Assembly (NCBI GenBank): GCA_034440615.1
Contig: JAOTOM010005049.1
Coordinates: 496,001-560,000, forward strand
Reading direction: 5' to 3'
Source: Ashinkailepas kermadecensis
Lineage: Eukaryota > Arthropoda > Thecostraca > Neolepadidae
Length of the DNA: 64,000 nt
Made by a program: the position numbers and the translations under genes. The notes under the pieces were generated by a model. The model made no database searches. It saw only the letters and a program-made list of their open reading frames with translations, and was not told the origin of the DNA. Positions 1 to 11,500 of this stretch are shown in pieces. Each line of letters opens with the position of its first letter. Positions within the stretch are counted from its first letter, which is position 1.

Positions 1-11
1 GTCAGCCGACC

Positions 12-400
12 GGGGGGCAGGTGTCAGCGCCGGGTGTGGCTGGACCGTGGCGGCATGTGTCAGCGCCGGGTGCACACTGCACAGGTCACAGGCCGGACCG
101 TGGGGGCAGGTGTCAGCGCCATGTGTCAGCGCCGGGTGCACACTACACAGGTCACAGGCCGGACCGTGGGGGCAGGTGTCAGCGCCGGGTGTGGCTGTGG
201 GGATGTGTAGCACAGCACAGGTCACAGGCCGGACCGTGGGGGCAGGTTCGCGCCGGGTGTGGCTGGACCGTGGGGCGTGTCAGCGCCGTGTACGGGAGGT
301 CAGGCCGGACCGTGGGGGCAGGTGTCGCGCCTGGCGGGACGGTGCCGGACCTGGGGCAGGTGTCAGCGCCGGGTGCACACTGCACAGGTCACTGGCCGCG
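12..400. repeat. 66-70 bp minisatellite
   Basis: About six degenerate units share GTGTCAGCGCCGGGTG and CAGGTCACAGGCCGGACCG. The array reaches the left edge of the window. Open frames across it are by-products of the repeat. From 400 to 610 the sequence stays GC-rich; a minus-strand GTGAGT near 450 was considered as a donor but has no convincing exon. Confidence 0.85.
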
Positions 401-839
401 GGCAGGCTCGGACCGCGGCTGAGACGGACAGCCGCGGCACCCAGCGCAGAGGTGACTCACCGGTCGGCTCGTGCCCGAGTCGTCTGGCGGCCCACCGGCA
501 TTTTCACGGTCGCCGGCACCCACCGAACCGGCCGGCCTGCCGCCTCGTCACCAGGTCAATGGGATCGGTGGAAACCCGGTTGAATAGCGCGATGGATACC
601 TTTGCTTAGTTCGCTCCTTTACTCACCCACGTAACTGCTTATTTATGCACATCAGGTCATGGAATGAAGGAGTTAGCCCGCGAAGAAGTTAGACACATAC
701 CGGCCATAACCATTCACCTATTGCCCCCCCCCCCCTTCCGTCTGGCATAGTGAGCGGGATAACACAATGTTCTCCACAACGGAAAAAAATCAAGGTAAAC
801 CGATGGGGTTGGTGCGTGGGTGTAGCACGACACCGAACG

Positions 840-1085
840 AGTGGAAGAACACTGTCTTCCTCACGGACGCCAGAGCAGGCGGAGGGGGAGGGGGTACTGT
901 GAGGATCAGCACACTGTCCTCCTCACGGACATCCGAGTGTACGGGAGGGTCTCTGTGGAACAACACACTTCCCTCAAACAGACATCAGAGTGTACGGGGG
1001 AAGGGGTCCGGTGAGGAGCAACACACTGCCCTCACACGGACAACGGAATACTCTCAGTCGGGAAACATACTGCCTTTCACACATC
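840..1085. repeat. ~62 bp degenerate tandem repeat
   Basis: Four to five diverged units share CACTGYCCTCACACGGAC and GAGTGTACGGG. A 211-codon plus-strand frame runs through the array and beyond it but has no domain signature, so I do not call a gene. Confidence 0.7.
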
Positions 1086-1402
1086 CACCAGTGTATGTTA
1101 CACTGAGTGGAGTAACGCACTGGTCTTTACATTGGCATGTATCAACTACACATGAAGCTAGACAGCTACATCTACCATTATCGGAGGACGGCCCAAGCTA
1201 CTGCAACAAATACGCTACACCCGTCGCACTCGGAATGTCATATCGCAGACAGATAAGTAACAGCAATGTTCTGATTGAGCGTCAACGTACAGCAAGACCG
1301 TGTCAATGGTGCGCTGATATGTCAGAAACAGGTAAAAGGATGGGAGCACAGACGCAGGAAATCACTGATCAATATAATGGAGTTGGAATCCATGTGGCGT
1401 AG

Positions 1403-2815
1403 CATCCCACCTCACTGACAGAGTAATGATGCAGTGTAGATATGGTGCTGCGTCGACTGCACTATATGTCATGCGTCCGGTAGAAATTAGCAGCAGCGAC
1501 ACAATCTTAGGCAGCGGTAAGTCTGCGAGAATTGAACAACTGAGCTGACTGGGAGAGCCAAGTCGAATAGCATTAAGTGTCTAGCTTTATGCTATTGCAA
1601 TTGGTGTGAGAACGTTGATATTGGGGAAAAGGTGCACATGTCAGTGTATGGCTCAGCGAGAAAAACACCTTGCATGATGGCATGATCGATAATATAGCCA
1701 ACGCTGTCACGTAAGTCGGCCACGGCGTGGACATTTTAACCGAACATATGAAGATTATGATAGTCATGATCAATGGACAAGTAATTTGTGTTGCAATTCG
1801 TGTCGAGGCACCATTCAGCCACCACCTATGGCGTCACGTTCACTCCTTAAGCATGCAGTGAGCGACAACGTTTCGCTGTTCTGACTATCTCTACCAACTG
1901 ATGTGGCCGGCGCCCTTCAGCAGAAATGTGCCGATACGCAGTGTCCGATGGTGACGGCATGAGATCACGAGGGAAAGAAGTCCAGTTGGAACACACTTAT
2001 TGACGGTATTCATAGATTCAGCGTTACAAAAGGCCGTCTTTGTAAATTTTGTTGTAGTTGGCACCGAGTTCAAGCACCGAGTTCGAGCATCGAGCTTCTC
2101 CGCCCACTACAGCATAGGTGTAACCACTGCGGGGGGGACATGTCCCCCCCAATTTCTGAAAAGTGGCGACTTGTCCCCCTCAATATTTTTCCGTGTCCCC
2201 TCCCCACCCCGAAGCATCAGCTACCTGAGTATGATCGCCGCAAAATTATACTTCATCATTTATAAAGTGAAAATATATATGCAAGAAATCACCAAAAATA
2301 CTAGAAACCGATCAAGCCAATCAGCGGGCTTCACAGGCTTTCTATCGTCACAAAATCTCCGAATGCTAAATCAGCAAATGTTAGAAATTTCTGCTACCAG
2401 ACCATTCTTGAATAATATGAATATTGGCCATCTTGTGTTTTCGCTTCGGTAGAAAATTGTGCTTTGCCAGGAAACAAATTTGCATTATCGAAAGGCTTTA
2501 TTATAGTCTTAGGTTGCATTCCCCTGCGCATGTAGTGATATATCTCGAACAAACGTGACTCTGGGTGTCTTTGGGATCTTCAAGACCATGGAGGGGAGTC
2601 ATGGGCAGCCTTAAGCAACTGCGTCAAGTTAACGTCGTATTCGTATTCCAATTCAGCGACGTGTTCGCCAGAGGCGTATTTTTATTGGCATCGGCATTCA
2701 GCGATGGGTTTATGATCGTTCGAATCAATTACCATAAATGCTTCTGCTTGCACTGAACACGCTGGAAGCAACAACATAGGTCTCACATAACCACGCGGTC
2801 AAGGTCCAATGCCAA
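1403..2815. other. No gene recognised; single-copy-like AT-rich intergenic or downstream intron DNA
   Basis: I see short scattered frames only. At 2131-2200 there is a G-run/C-run palindrome (a run of Gs, ACATGT, a run of Cs) followed by C-rich sequence, possibly an end of a degraded MITE; a similar C-rich end occurs near 5150-5190. If the paxillin gene continues beyond base 1, this is still intron. Confidence 0.5.
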
Positions 2816-2819
2816 CCGG

Positions 2820-4255
2820 TTTCGTCGGTTTCGTCCAATTTTTCGTTTTCACCCAAACCCGCCCAAATCTGATATCAAGCAATAGCCTGTGGTGAACCAT
2901 CGTGGAACATTTCAAACCGGTACATGTCAAGGGCAAACTTCTTGGTCAAAGGTTAGCTTGATTTATTAGATGGCCATATTGAAGCGATATCGACCGAATG
3001 CGAGGTTCAGTTGCTATCGCTTCAATTGCCATCAAATGGGCGTCATTCGACGTGGCTTGTTATGCGGTATCAGAAAGCTAATCAATCGGATTATTTTTGC
3101 AAGGGCAAAGGCCAAGCTGATCATCCGGCCCGCTCAATTTTCTTTCGTTTTCGCTCAAACCCATCCTGGTTGGTTATTGGTTTTACGACACGTCTACCGT
3201 TGAGTCATGTAGCGTCGCCAATCTCTCACGCCGATTGGTCGCGGGCGAAGAGTAGCGACAAGTGAGACTCGAACCCACAACCTTTCGATTGTGAGACGAG
3301 CATCTTACCCCTAGACCACTCGTCCCCTCTCAAACCCATCCAAATCTGGTATCAAGCAATAACCAATGGTGAACACTCGAGTAACATTTCAAACCGGAAC
3401 ATGTCAAGGTCAAAGATTTGATCGAGCTCTTCGATGACCTCGCGTTTCGTCGCTATGGCTTCAATTTGCAATGGATGTCACTCGACATCGCTTGTTGTGC
3501 GGTATCAAAAACTTGATAATTCGAAATTATCTCGACGGGTCAAAATTCAAGCTGATTTATTCGGTGGCGTCACATTTTTTTGGAGGGGAGGGGAGGGGGT
3601 TCGCCCAAGCCTACCCAAATCCACTGTCAAGCGATAGCCCATGGTGAGCCATCAAGTCACATTTTGAAACCGGGATATATCAAGGTCAAACCTCAAGGTC
3701 AAAGGCTAGTTTGAATTTTTCGAAGTCCTCGCGATTCGTCGCTATGGATTCAATTTGCATCAAGTGGGAGTGAGTCATTTGACGTAGCTTGTGCCGTCTT
3801 ATAATGGTACCAAATCGAACTAATTTCAAAGGCCAAAGATCAAACAGATTTTTTTCGGTCGCCTCGTATTTTTTTCGTCGCCCTAACCTACCCAGATCTG
3901 GTATCAAGCACCTCCAGTACAATTTCAAACTGGAACACGTCAATTTCAAACCAAAAGATCGAAGGATAGCTTAAATCGTTCGAAGTCCTCGCGCCTCGTC
4001 GCTATGTCTTCAATTTGCATCAAGTGGGAGTCATTCGACGTGCCGTAAGGTACTCTAGCAAACTGTTCAGAAATCACATTCATTTGCAAAGTCAATGGTC
4101 GAGCTGATTTCTTCGGTCGCCCACGTTTCTTCGTTTTATCCCAAAGCTACCCATGTTTGGCATCAAGAGATAGCACGTGGGCAACCCTCGAGCAACATTT
4201 CAACCCGGGACATGTCAGGTCAAGCCTCAAGGTCAAAGGCTAGTTTTATTTATTT
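2820..4255. repeat. 255-300 bp satellite-like tandem repeat, about five units
   Basis: The landmark 'CCCAAATCTGGTATCAAGCA' recurs, diverged, near 2861, 3336, 3611, 3890 and 4146. After removing the inserted SINE the spacings are about 300, 274, 279 and 255 bp. Each unit also holds AGGTCAAAGGYTAG, CTTCAATTTGCATCAA and GTCATTCGACGTG blocks in the same order. The units differ by many substitutions and indels, so the array is old. No coding function is suggested. Confidence 0.8.
3154..3341 (-). mobile_element. tRNA-Val-like SINE, copy 1, with 13-bp target-site duplication
   Basis: The element body is 3167-3328, with its tRNA-like head on the minus strand. The head keeps box A (GAGTGGTCTAGGGGTAAG), an anticodon-arm region with CAC and box B (GGGTTCGAGTCTCAC). 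The perfect duplication CTCAAACCCATCC occurs at 3154-3166 and 3329-3341. The tail reads as (AACC)n-type CCAATAACCAACC on the element strand. It split a unit of the surrounding satellite. It is not a functional tRNA: the head continues into a conserved body of about 90 bases. Confidence 0.92.
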
Positions 4256-4298
4256 TTACCACAGAAAGCTCATAGGCAGTGACAAGGTGTGGAACTTG

Positions 4299-5022
4299 CT
4301 AATTTTGGCCGAACATTGTGTGGGAAATTTGCAGTATAAGGTATATTTTTTCCTTGGAATACCATGTTTATGAAGGTGACTAAGATGATGTGACCACTTC
4401 TTTTCTGTGCAAATGCTTACTTTTCAGGTTGTGAGCAAAATAATGCCAAAAAGGGCTTTGAGTTAGGTAACATTCCACCAAAAAAAATATTTTAAAAAAA
4501 TTCAATAAAAATGCAACATAACCTAACCTAACTAGCCTAACCTACCTTTGGAGAAAAAAAAAATAAAAAAACGAAATTAGACAAATTTCAAGCAATATAT
4601 ATTCTGACAATTCTCAAAAGTAAAAAAGAAACCTAACCCAGCCTAACCTAAGCTGCTTTTGAAGAAAAAAAACAGCAATTTTTTTTATTCAAAATTTGTG
4701 TGAAATTTTTTGGGAAATTTCTCGGTATTAATTGTGCTTTAAGCTGGTAAGAAGAAAAGTTTTTGTACACGCATTTGCCTCCATAAAACAAACAAATGGG
4801 TTAGATTTGGTTAGGTTAGGTTAGTTTAGGTTTTTTTAGTTCGACAATTTTTCACAAATATTTCAAAAGAAAATTTCATTTTTTTCTCTCATTTGCACAG
4901 AGAATAAGCTGTCCCATCATCTTAGTCACCTTCATAAACATGGTATTCTGAAGAAAAAGTCCCCCCAAACAAAAAAATACCTTATCCTGAAAATTTACCC
5001 ATTTTGTCCGCAAAATATCATT
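4299..5022. mobile_element. ~720 bp foldback element (long imperfect inverted repeats)
   Basis: A perfect 32-bp inverted repeat lies at 4359-4390 and 4915-4946 (ATACCATGTTTATGAAGG... and its complement). Pairing continues imperfectly outward to about 4299 and 5022, and inward to ACCTAACCTAACTAGCC near 4510-4550 against GGTTAGGTTAGGTTAG near 4810-4835. The A/T-rich centre has no coding frame. This looks like a non-autonomous DNA transposon or foldback MITE. No target-site duplication was identified. Confidence 0.75.
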
Positions 5023-5039
5023 TTTAACAACAGCAAATC

Positions 5040-7660
5040 ATAAAACCAGACATTGAAAAAGAAGTGGCTGAAATCCAAGGATTTTGTTTTTTTTTGGGGG
5101 GGCGGGGAGCTACCCCTCTATTTTGTCCAAACTTACCGCGTCCCTGGTTTGTCCTCCCCCCCCCCCCCCATTTCTAAACCATGGCTACACCCATGCACTA
5201 CAGTCCACTGTCATGACGATTACTGCGAAGGTGTTGCGCAACTTTTGATCGTAAGTGAATTCTCCGTGCAGTTTTCCTACCTCTCACCGCCGATGTTTTC
5301 CTGAACGTTCCGAATGACCCATATGTCACTGTGGTGCAAGAAGTAATTATTGGGTAAATGAGGTGAACGACCCCACTATACAACACGTGATACCACCGTA
5401 CGAGACAGTATCATGAGACCGAAGCAAAAAGCATTCCGCATTTCCGGTTCTATCTGCCAAGATGAAAGAGCCGCCAAGCTGTCGAACTGATACAGAGGAC
5501 CACAACTGTATTTTCCGCCGTAACTTCATTTTTAGTTCGTGCAATACGAGCTGAAATGGCCAATGTACCAGCCTATACATCCCGAAAATTGCTTGAGCAG
5601 CTGGATCTCCGTGAGCTTTTAGGCCTTATTTAGACGACTAAGACTCCTTTGAGGCCTTACTTAGACGACTAAGATTCATTTGAGGCCTTACTTAGGCGAC
5701 TAAGACTGCTTGCAGCGGAATGATTTACATGGTGTGGCTTCAGTTTGTCTGGAGAACACATTGTATGGAATGACTGACAGGAAACGTTTCCATCTTAGGA
5801 AAGGCTCGGCTTGTGCGCCATTCGTCCAGTCTGCCGTCAACACAAGATGCAACGAAGTTCGCTTTGGCTCCCTCATTTCAATGCATTTGGACTCCCATTT
5901 GTACCGACCTGACGGGTCCATTCATGAACCCCGAGCGGAAACCGCCGGGGCCAGCAGGCGCCCCGACAGTGCCGGCCGCAAGATGTGTTGTGATTACTCA
6001 GCATCTGGCGAGCCGACGGCCGGCCGGCCGACGCGACTGCAACATGGCAGTCGGGTGTCATGTCATGGTGACACTTGAGTCGCCCTTGTATCATGCGGCA
6101 GCGTGGGACAGGAGGCTGGCCAGGAGTGTGACGACCGGGCGACATGGTGCAATAGGTCAGCCGGCCCGACCAGGGGCGATGCCTCCCCTCACCCCATGCC
6201 AGCTGTACCCCTCTGGCGGCGCGTGCCGCAGTGCAGATGGGTCGGCGGGTGCAGCTGCCATTGGTCTTTGACGCAGTAGTCACCTGACGTGACGTGTCAT
6301 TCATGCCTCGCGTGCTGGGTAGCGATCAGCCAATAGTGGTGAGCATTACCTAATACGATGCGGGCGTTGCCAGTCACGTGACAGATAGCTGTCCAGCGGT
6401 CGGCCGCGGCTCCCCCGCTGATATGAGACGGCTTGTGACTTGGACGACGGGCGGACGCGTGTGCGAGCGGCGGCTGTACTTCTGGTGACGCGCGTATTAC
6501 TAACTGTTGCACCGTTTATCACCGTGTAATTCATCAATTGTACGCTCAATATAAGAGCCCTAATTATGCGGACTTTGGGACTGGTTATCGGGACGCAAAG
6601 ACAACTCTCTAGACTAGCACAGCCAGGCGAACCGAACTTGCCTACAAAGACCCACCGCCGAGAGACCACGGTCGTGTCAGCCAGCACCCTATCCGGCGAC
6701 CGACACCGCTATCAACATCCTGTCGTGCAGCGACGCGCCGCAGCCGTGCACGTCATCTGCCGCGATAACAAACACGCCACTGCTCATGAAACTCTCAGCA
6801 ACGCCTCGTCCAGCCGGCCGGGTGGTAATCAGCGGCGCCAAGCTGCCAGTTGTGGGGCGAGCGCGAGACTTGCGACAGGATGGCGCAGGACGACCTCGTG
6901 TGAGGAATAGGCCACGCCGCTGACGCACGACTGTCCGGGGAGGCAGGAGGGCAGAATCACGGGGACAAACAATTGGTGTGGTCGTACCAGCCGCAGGTGA
7001 GGACGACTGACGTCAGTCGGCTGCAGGTGCGGACGGGAACTAATGGGCGCTGGGAAGGCCGGACGGTCCGCGCAAGGCGCGCTCTAACACAGACCCTCGT
7101 CAGCGCAGATGAGCAGTTTTCGGGTCGGGTCGGGTCGGGTCGGGGTCGCCAGCCTCTGGTCAGCACTGATCGGCCTCCACGGGCCGCGGCACCGCGCCAG
7201 TGTGGGGGGGGGCGCCCCGCCACCACCCGGACCAGAGGGTACGCGACAACACGGCCGCATCCAAGCCAAACAGTGGGCATGTGACCAGGGACAACGGTTG
7301 TCACTAGCTCAACTAGTGACAGACAGCTCGCAGACCCATCAACACACCACTCCCGGAGGCCAACAAATGGTGCCGACGAGCAGAGTAACCTGGCAGACTG
7401 GTGCCACGCGCCAGTCCCTAACGAGCCCGCCTCGGCCTCTCCAACGGCGAGCGCACGGCCGTTTTCCTCACGCCGCCCATCACAATCATCACACGCCGCC
7501 ATCACAACCACTTGCGCACAATTGACAGCGCATTCATCGCGTCACTACATCCAAGGCGAATCACGAGCTGCGTGATAGCTCTCCGAGCGGCGGCGTTCAG
7601 CCTGCTCGGACGCCGAGCCACCGCCCGGGCGAGGCGCCCGTATTTATAGAGGGCGCGCGG
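5040..7660. other. No gene recognised; C-rich tract, then CpG-rich DNA
   Basis: A G-run and C-run pair (5092-5105 and 5155-5170) starts the stretch. Three near copies of ACTAAGACTNCTTTGAGGCC-like sequence lie at 5620-5710. From about 5930 to 7650 the DNA is GC- and CpG-rich, with a short (TCGGG)n run at 7123-7145. Many frames are open but none shows a known domain or a coherent exon. A CpG island or a further unrecognised exon cannot be excluded. Confidence 0.45.
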
Positions 7661-8235
7661 ATCGCTGTCGCCATCTCAATGATGACGACATCGGCCACGG
7701 CGTGTTGCTTTTGGCAGCAGGCGGCTGACGCGCTGATCCAGTGACTGTTCATGGCCCATTAAACGAGGCTTTCGCACATAAACAGATGATCTAATATTTT
7801 ACTTAATCAGGTATGCTTGATGCTGGATCGATGGGTTAGTCGACGTGGAGGGCGGTCACGCTCTGGTGCAGCCTGATTATGACGGAGGACAAATGTCATC
7901 TGTATTTTCCCATGCTAGAGGGCAAGCTGTCAGCATTTGCATCACACAAATACCATTTTTGGTTTTTATTTCCTATAGCAAATGAGACGAGTAGTTAAAC
8001 GGAGCCACGCTTGACACTCACGTGTTTCCTCTTCCTCGTGTGAATAGTTGTAGGTATTGCGCAAATCCAGGGATAAATTATTCGAAATGAAGAGTCCACA
8101 TTACTCTGGAATGCCTGTGTAACACTTACAGTTGATGCTCCATAAAACCTCCCACACTCAGGACCACAATAAATAAATACAAATAAATGCTATGTAATCT
8201 ACGTTATTAATAATCATGACGTAATCTGTGTAGTC
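7661..8235. other. No gene recognised; AT-rich intron-like DNA
   Basis: This stretch has stop codons in all frames, no tandem array and no tRNA-like box. It separates the CpG-rich block from the LINE copy. Confidence 0.5.
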
Positions 8236-8236
8236 C

Positions 8237-9215
8237 ACATCATACGTGTCATAAAGTCATAGTCATAAAGTGCTTAGACTTAATAAGAGCCACAAGGGCC
8301 CATCCAGTTAAGTCTGTAAATGGAAGATACCATAAGCCCGGTAAAAAGACCCACCGCAACCATCACCACATCCTAAAGAAACCATCCAGCAACATCCCAC
8401 ACCTATCAATGCCTATCTACCCTAGCTATCCAGTACTATTCCCTTGATCCCTCTTAACACATGTGGATTGAATGCCTTACCAATAATTTTCCAACTGCAT
8501 CCATGTCTGCTTAAAGGCATCTGTGCCATGCACACTTACTTATCATAAATATCACCCCATCCATCACTGACATCAATGAGTTAACAAGCGTATTTTGGCA
8601 GTCAATGGGTAACAAGAGTGTATTGACAGTCAATGAGTTAGCAAGCGTGTCTTAGCAGTCAATCGGTTAACAAACGTGTCTTGACAGCCAAGGAGCATGA
8701 CCGCTATCTGATACGAGCATCAAAGTGCGAGAACTCGAAAACAAGATTTTCCTGTCCAAAAAATGTGTCCACGCTACTTTTAAATACATTCAATGAGGAA
8801 CTCCCCACAACATCAGCAGGCAGCCTATTCCACTGATCAATAACCCTTTGACTGAAGACCTGTTGTCGATTAACTGTCCTACACCTCAACTTATCTAATT
8901 TGAATTGATGACCCCTATGTTATGCTCTAAACCGAAGAGCATCTTTCAAATTGACCTGATCTAGCCCTTTAACAATTTTGTACATTTCAATCATGTCCCC
9001 CCTTAATCTCCTATACTTGAGTGAGTACATATCTAATGTCATAAGTCTTTCTCAATATTCTAAGTTACCTATTCCACTGATGAGTCTAGTGGCTTTGCGC
9101 TGCACTTTTTCTAACATATCTATATCCTTTTTTTCTAGGTAGGGGCTCCATGCTTGTACAGAATATTCCAAGTCAGGTCGCACGTGTGCTGAGGTCGCAC
9201 GTTGAATCAACCATC
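8237..9215 (-). mobile_element. 5'-truncated CR1-like LINE, copy 1 (end of reverse transcriptase ORF plus 3' UTR)
   Basis: Read on the minus strand, 9215-8700 encodes the conserved C-terminal tail of a CR1/L2-type reverse transcriptase ORF: VRPDLEYSVQAWSPYL, then DMIEMYKIVK-like sequence and FSQRVIDQWNRLPADVV. Several frame shifts and stops show it is dead. The 3' UTR follows and ends near 8245 in ACTTTATG-type 8-bp units, the kind of short tandem tail this clade uses instead of poly-A. A 157-bp unrelated repeat (8575-8731) interrupts the copy. It sits about 190 bp past the donor of paxillin exon 5. Confidence 0.85.
8575..8731. repeat. 157-bp dispersed repeat with internal ~28-bp units, copy A
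   Basis: TCAATGAGTTAACAAGCGT and related units alternate with TTGACAGYCAAG-type blocks. The whole segment recurs at 10727-10885 with only a few differences. Copy A lies inside the LINE, replacing the short spacer seen in LINE copy 2, so it was inserted or transferred there after the LINE. Confidence 0.85.
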
Positions 9216-9406
9216 CCCCATGCTGGAATACAGTAGCATTAGCCACGTCGACATGGCAACATGGGCCATGGCCTGCTAGGCTGGTATGTAAATAAGACTG
9301 TCCTGTGGACGTGACGCCCGATCCGCCAGCCAAGGCCGCGTCGACGGCGGCAATAGTCAGCTCGGCCAGCAATCGGCCCGCACCTGGCCACTGTCCGAGG
9401 CCGTAC

Positions 9407-9530
9407 CTTGAAGTCGGAGAGCGAGGCCATCAGGTCGTCCAGCTCCTGCGTGGCCGAAGACGCCGTCTTGCAGCCGTCCGGTACACTCTCTGTCACCGTC
9501 ACCGTGCGCGTCTCGTACGTCTTGGCATTT
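9407..9530 (-). CDS. Paxillin exon 5: LD4 motif
   Basis: The acceptor CTGATCGCAG| is followed by one base that completes a Ser codon from exon 4, then 41 codons ending in phase 0 at TTCAAG|GTACGG. The end SATQELDDLMASLSDFK is almost identical to vertebrate paxillin LD4 (SATRELDELMASLSDFK), the FAK- and GIT-binding motif with a nuclear-export role in vertebrates. The segment before it (TYETRTVTVTESVP) is Thr/Val-rich. The LD identity is the strongest single protein match in the window. The following exon should begin in phase 0 and carry the LD4-LD5 linker; none was recognised between here and base 1. Confidence 0.94.
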
Positions 9531-9539
9531 CTGCGATCA

Positions 9540-10360
9540 GACGAGGACGAATCAGAACCCGTCACAGTGGCGCGCCTTATACGGTAAGGCGAGGCTACAA
9601 GCGCCCTTCATCACAGCCGCACCTTGATGTCAACAAGCATCACAACCTGCGCAACGCTCAGCCGACAATAAACAAACCGCTCGCGCCAGACTTCCGCGCC
9701 CAAACTACTATCCGAAATTGTAAACACGCCTGCATTCCCGACACGTTAGGCCATCGCATTCTTTCTGCCTGTCCATAAACACCGTTTTGACAGGCACTGC
9801 AACACGAATGAGTGCCAACAGGTGCGTTGCGTCGTGGTCCCAGATGACGACTGTGCCACAGGGCACGCCGTGTTGGCGCAGGTGCTGCCAGATTTAGACG
9901 AATGGCGCACATGCCGCTGAATTCGGACGGCTGGCGCATATATGCTGCTCGATTTGGACGACTTGGTTGGCGACGCGGCGGCACCGCAACACGCCGAATG
10001 TTTCGCTGTAGACGACATCAATTCCATTTGCATGGACTTGTGGGACGTCAGAGAGCAAGTGCAGTATGAATGATATATATAATGTGCGGGCTAGTGACAC
10101 AGGAAGGCCCTGAACAAATCAGGAGCCTATCTGGAGCAGCCACAATATCAGTGTGATAACATTGTGGTATCACATATAGGAAATTGCTACTATATGCATA
10201 AAATGAAACTTGCAATATAAAATATGCATGTAACACAATGTGCTTTTAACCAATTACCTACTGGTTGCGAATAATTACCTCCCCTTAAGATACTGTAGAC
10301 AAACAAGGGCAATTCGCGACTCAATACATCTGACTTAGGGCAAATTGCAGACGCCCAAAG
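9540..10360. other. Intron DNA upstream of exon 5; no further gene recognised
   Basis: Moderately GC-rich to about 10020, then AT-rich. Weak internal duplication is seen at 9895-9960 (GATTTAGACGAATGGCGCAC and TTCGGACGGCTGGCGCAT). I see no domain or tRNA. Confidence 0.45.
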
Positions 10361-10365
10361 TGGAT

Positions 10366-10394
10366 AATACTGAGCAATGCCATTGCTCAGTATT
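10366..10394. other. Perfect 14-bp hairpin
   Basis: AATACTGAGCAATG and its exact complement are separated by a single C. I see no poly-T tract or other sign of a terminator or small RNA. Confidence 0.8.
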
Positions 10395-10726
10395 GAAAAA
10401 AATGCATTGCAAAATGGTTGCGGCTCAATGGAGCTAAATTGCGGTGACATGAGATGAGGCGCATATTGCGGTGACATGAGGCGCATCGATGGCGACTTTG
10501 TGCCTTGTCACACCGGACTTGTCTTGGATCTCGGGCCCCTTAGACAGTATGAGGATCTCGCTTATGATTCGTGAGAAATATGTTAGTCATTTTGCTACGA
10601 ACTTCAAGGGCTCCATAAGGCTTATCATGTGACCATACATTAATTCAAAACTGCCGATAAACTTTTCGGCAACTTGCATGTCCATTGGTGTAATAGTTCG
10701 CGAGAAATGTTAACAATCATGTCTTG

Positions 10727-10885
10727 GCAATCAATGAGTTAACAAGCGTATTTTGGCAGTCAATGGGTAACAAGAGTGTATTGACAGTCAATGAGTTAGC
10801 AAGCGTTTCTTAGCAGTCAATCGGTTCACAAACGTGTCTTGACAGCCAAGGAGCATGCCCGCTATCTGATACGAGCATCAAAATG
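10727..10885. repeat. 157-bp dispersed repeat, copy B
   Basis: This is nearly identical to 8575-8731, in the same orientation, ending GATACGAGCATCAAAATGCG. It is preceded by one more diverged unit near 10690-10730. It is not flanked by LINE sequence. Confidence 0.85.
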
Positions 10886-11079
10886 CGTACGCCGCGCACG
10901 CTTTTTCAAATACGCCACACAAAACCAGGAAAAACAGGGCTGCAATTGAAATGCTTCTGATACCGCTGTTCCATCCAGAGATTGTTCGGAGTCGAAGTTG
11001 AGTTATCTCACTTTGACGTCACAGGTTCCTGCCTGGTCCGGCTCGGAACGCTGTGCATTGCGCTCAGTACCCTGTTTAG

Positions 11080-11190
11080 CAAGTCTCACTCCGTACGCTG
11101 GTCTATCCACGTCTCGGTACCCTGCTTAGCAAGTCTGTACTCCGTACACTGGTCTCGGTATCGGTATCTCCATGTCTCGGTACCCGAAAA
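11080..11190. repeat. ~58 bp two-unit tandem repeat
   Basis: TACCCTGYTTAGCAAGTCT ... CACGTCTCGG occurs twice, followed by a partial third CATGTCTCGGTACC. Confidence 0.65.
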
Positions 11191-11261
11191 AACCTTGGGT
11201 TTCTTTATGACGCGTTCGACTGCCAGAACACAGCACCGCCTGCCTCTCAACCTATACCAGA

Positions 11262-11500
11262 TCTGCTCGAGACCTGTCCCGTGTCCCGTGTCCGGAGCAT
11301 GTTCCGGACTCTGCTCGAGACCTGTCCCGGACCTTCTACCCGGTACCTGTCCCGCACCCCGTAGCTCGGAATCTGTCCCGGACTCTGCTCGGGACCTGTC
11401 CCGGACCTTCTACCCGGTACCTGTCCGGACCCCGTAGCTCCGGATCTGTCCCGGACCCGTTCTCGGGACAGGTCCCGGACCCGTGCTCGGGACAGTCGGT
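11262..11500. repeat. GC-rich tandem repeat built on GACCTGTCCCGGACC
   Basis: Higher-order units of about 85 bp contain CTGCTCGRGACCTGTCCCGG and ACCTTCTACCCGGTACC. Units vary in length. Frames through it are by-products. Confidence 0.75.

Noticed and set aside
400..600. Possible paxillin exon on the minus strand ending at ACCG|GTGAGT near 450
   Set aside because: The donor is good, but the only acceptor-like AG has no polypyrimidine tract and gives a phase that does not follow exon 5. No LD5 or LIM motif is visible.
767..1402. 211-codon plus-strand frame with an ATG
   Set aside because: Most of it spans a degenerate 62-bp tandem repeat; no domain, splice site or coding bias supports it.
3255..3328. 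tRNA-Val gene
   Set aside because: Box A and box B are present, but the arm pairing is imperfect, and the same sequence recurs as the head of a SINE with target-site duplications.
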